The notes beneath the pieces were generated by a model, which ran no database searches, was not told the origin of the DNA, and worked only from the letters and a program-made list of their open reading frames with translations. Shown here one piece after another: positions 59,413 through 59,634 of a stretch of DNA of 59,634 nt. Numbering within the stretch: position 1 is the first letter of the stretch; each line of letters begins with the position of its first letter. This DNA comes from Xanthobacteraceae bacterium (GTDB lineage: Bacteria; Pseudomonadota; Alphaproteobacteria; Rhizobiales; Xanthobacteraceae). The stretch is from NCBI GenBank assembly GCA_019746135.1, contig JAIESI010000076.1, positions 1 through 59,634 of the forward strand, read 5' to 3'. The position numbers and the translations under genes are program-made.

Positions 59413-59634
59413 TTAGTTGATCTTCTTCGCCGTCTCCGCAATCACCGGCCGCCAGATCGCCTGCTGCTCACGGATGAACGCGGTCAGCTCCTCCGGCGTG
59501 CCCGGGCGGATATAGGTGCCGAGGTCCTCGAACCGCTGCTTCAGCTCGGGCTTGCCTAGCACGGTGCGCAGATCGTCGCTGATCTTGCGCGCCAGCGGCG
59601 CGGGCGTGCCGGGCGGCGCCATCAGCGCAAACCA
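59413..59634 (-). CDS. Bug/TctC-type substrate-binding protein, C-terminal part
   Basis: The frame is open from the window's last base to TAA at 59413-59415, giving 73 residues: APPGTPAPLARKISDDLRTV ... IREQQAIWRPVIAETAKKIN. It matches the end of the neighbouring Bug protein at most positions. The gene starts beyond the window, and the stop lies 19 bases before the next ATG. Confidence 0.92.
   Translation of the reverse strand, partial: WFALMAPPGTPAPLARKISDDLRTVLGKPELKQRFEDLGTYIRPGTPEELTAFIREQQAIWRPVIAETAKKIN

Overview
The window is high-GC DNA from an alphaproteobacterium, most likely a Hyphomicrobiales (Rhizobiales) member related to Bradyrhizobium, Rhodopseudomonas or Rhodoplanes. The evidence is the gene order (recA-alaS, purC/purS/purQ/purL), a GTTC-N7-GTTC LexA box before recA, a DUF1476/ATPase zeta gene, the rhizobial GAGCATGATC...GATCATGCTC intergenic palindrome, and many orphan tripartite-transporter (Bug/TctC) binding proteins. 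No rRNA, tRNA or CRISPR array was recognised.

Layout. 0-7.5 kb: purine genes purL, purQ, purS and purC on the minus strand, interrupted by an arylmalonate-decarboxylase-like gene with its own Bug protein. 7.8-11 kb: ATPase zeta subunit, a methyltransferase, an HpcH/HpaI aldolase, and a TrmJ-like RNA methyltransferase fused to a DUF559 nuclease-like domain. 11-15 kb: two unrelated NADP isocitrate dehydrogenases (monomeric and dimeric) in tandem, with matching promoters. 15-21 kb: a decayed and an intact autotransporter flanking a phosphodiesterase, then an ArsR-SRPBCC-MoaD-beta-propeller operon. 21-26 kb: alaS and recA. 26-34 kb: a D-aminoacylase-like enzyme, an IS110-family element, and a paoABC-type periplasmic aldehyde oxidoreductase. 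34-39 kb: AraC regulator, quinone reductase, TadG-like protein, small membrane proteins and a 190-bp inverted-repeat element. 39-60 kb: an accessory catabolic region with eight of the window's nine Bug proteins, two MetE-like proteins, a gentisate-dioxygenase/flavin-monooxygenase cluster with a MarR regulator, a CxxCH propeller protein and a branched-chain-type ABC binding protein.

The strongest discovery is the IS110 element. Its 5' non-coding end (about 28510-28651) folds on paper into two consecutive stem / internal loop / hairpin units. The left and right loop strands match, respectively, the left flank of the insertion, the right flank (partly), the right end and the left end of the element. 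This is the architecture of an IS110 bridge RNA, and it fixes the element at about 28455-30146 with a CT core. The target lies at the edge of a dispersed repeat.

A second regulatory signal is a GTATACC-N7-GGTATAC operator between the gentisate dioxygenase and the divergent Gfo/Idh gene. It recurs before a Bug operon and, as a half site, before the marR gene, which suggests a local MarR regulon for aromatic acid breakdown. The abundance of orphan Bug proteins beside diverse enzymes, with no membrane components in the window, suggests many substrate-specific uptake modules sharing transporters encoded elsewhere.
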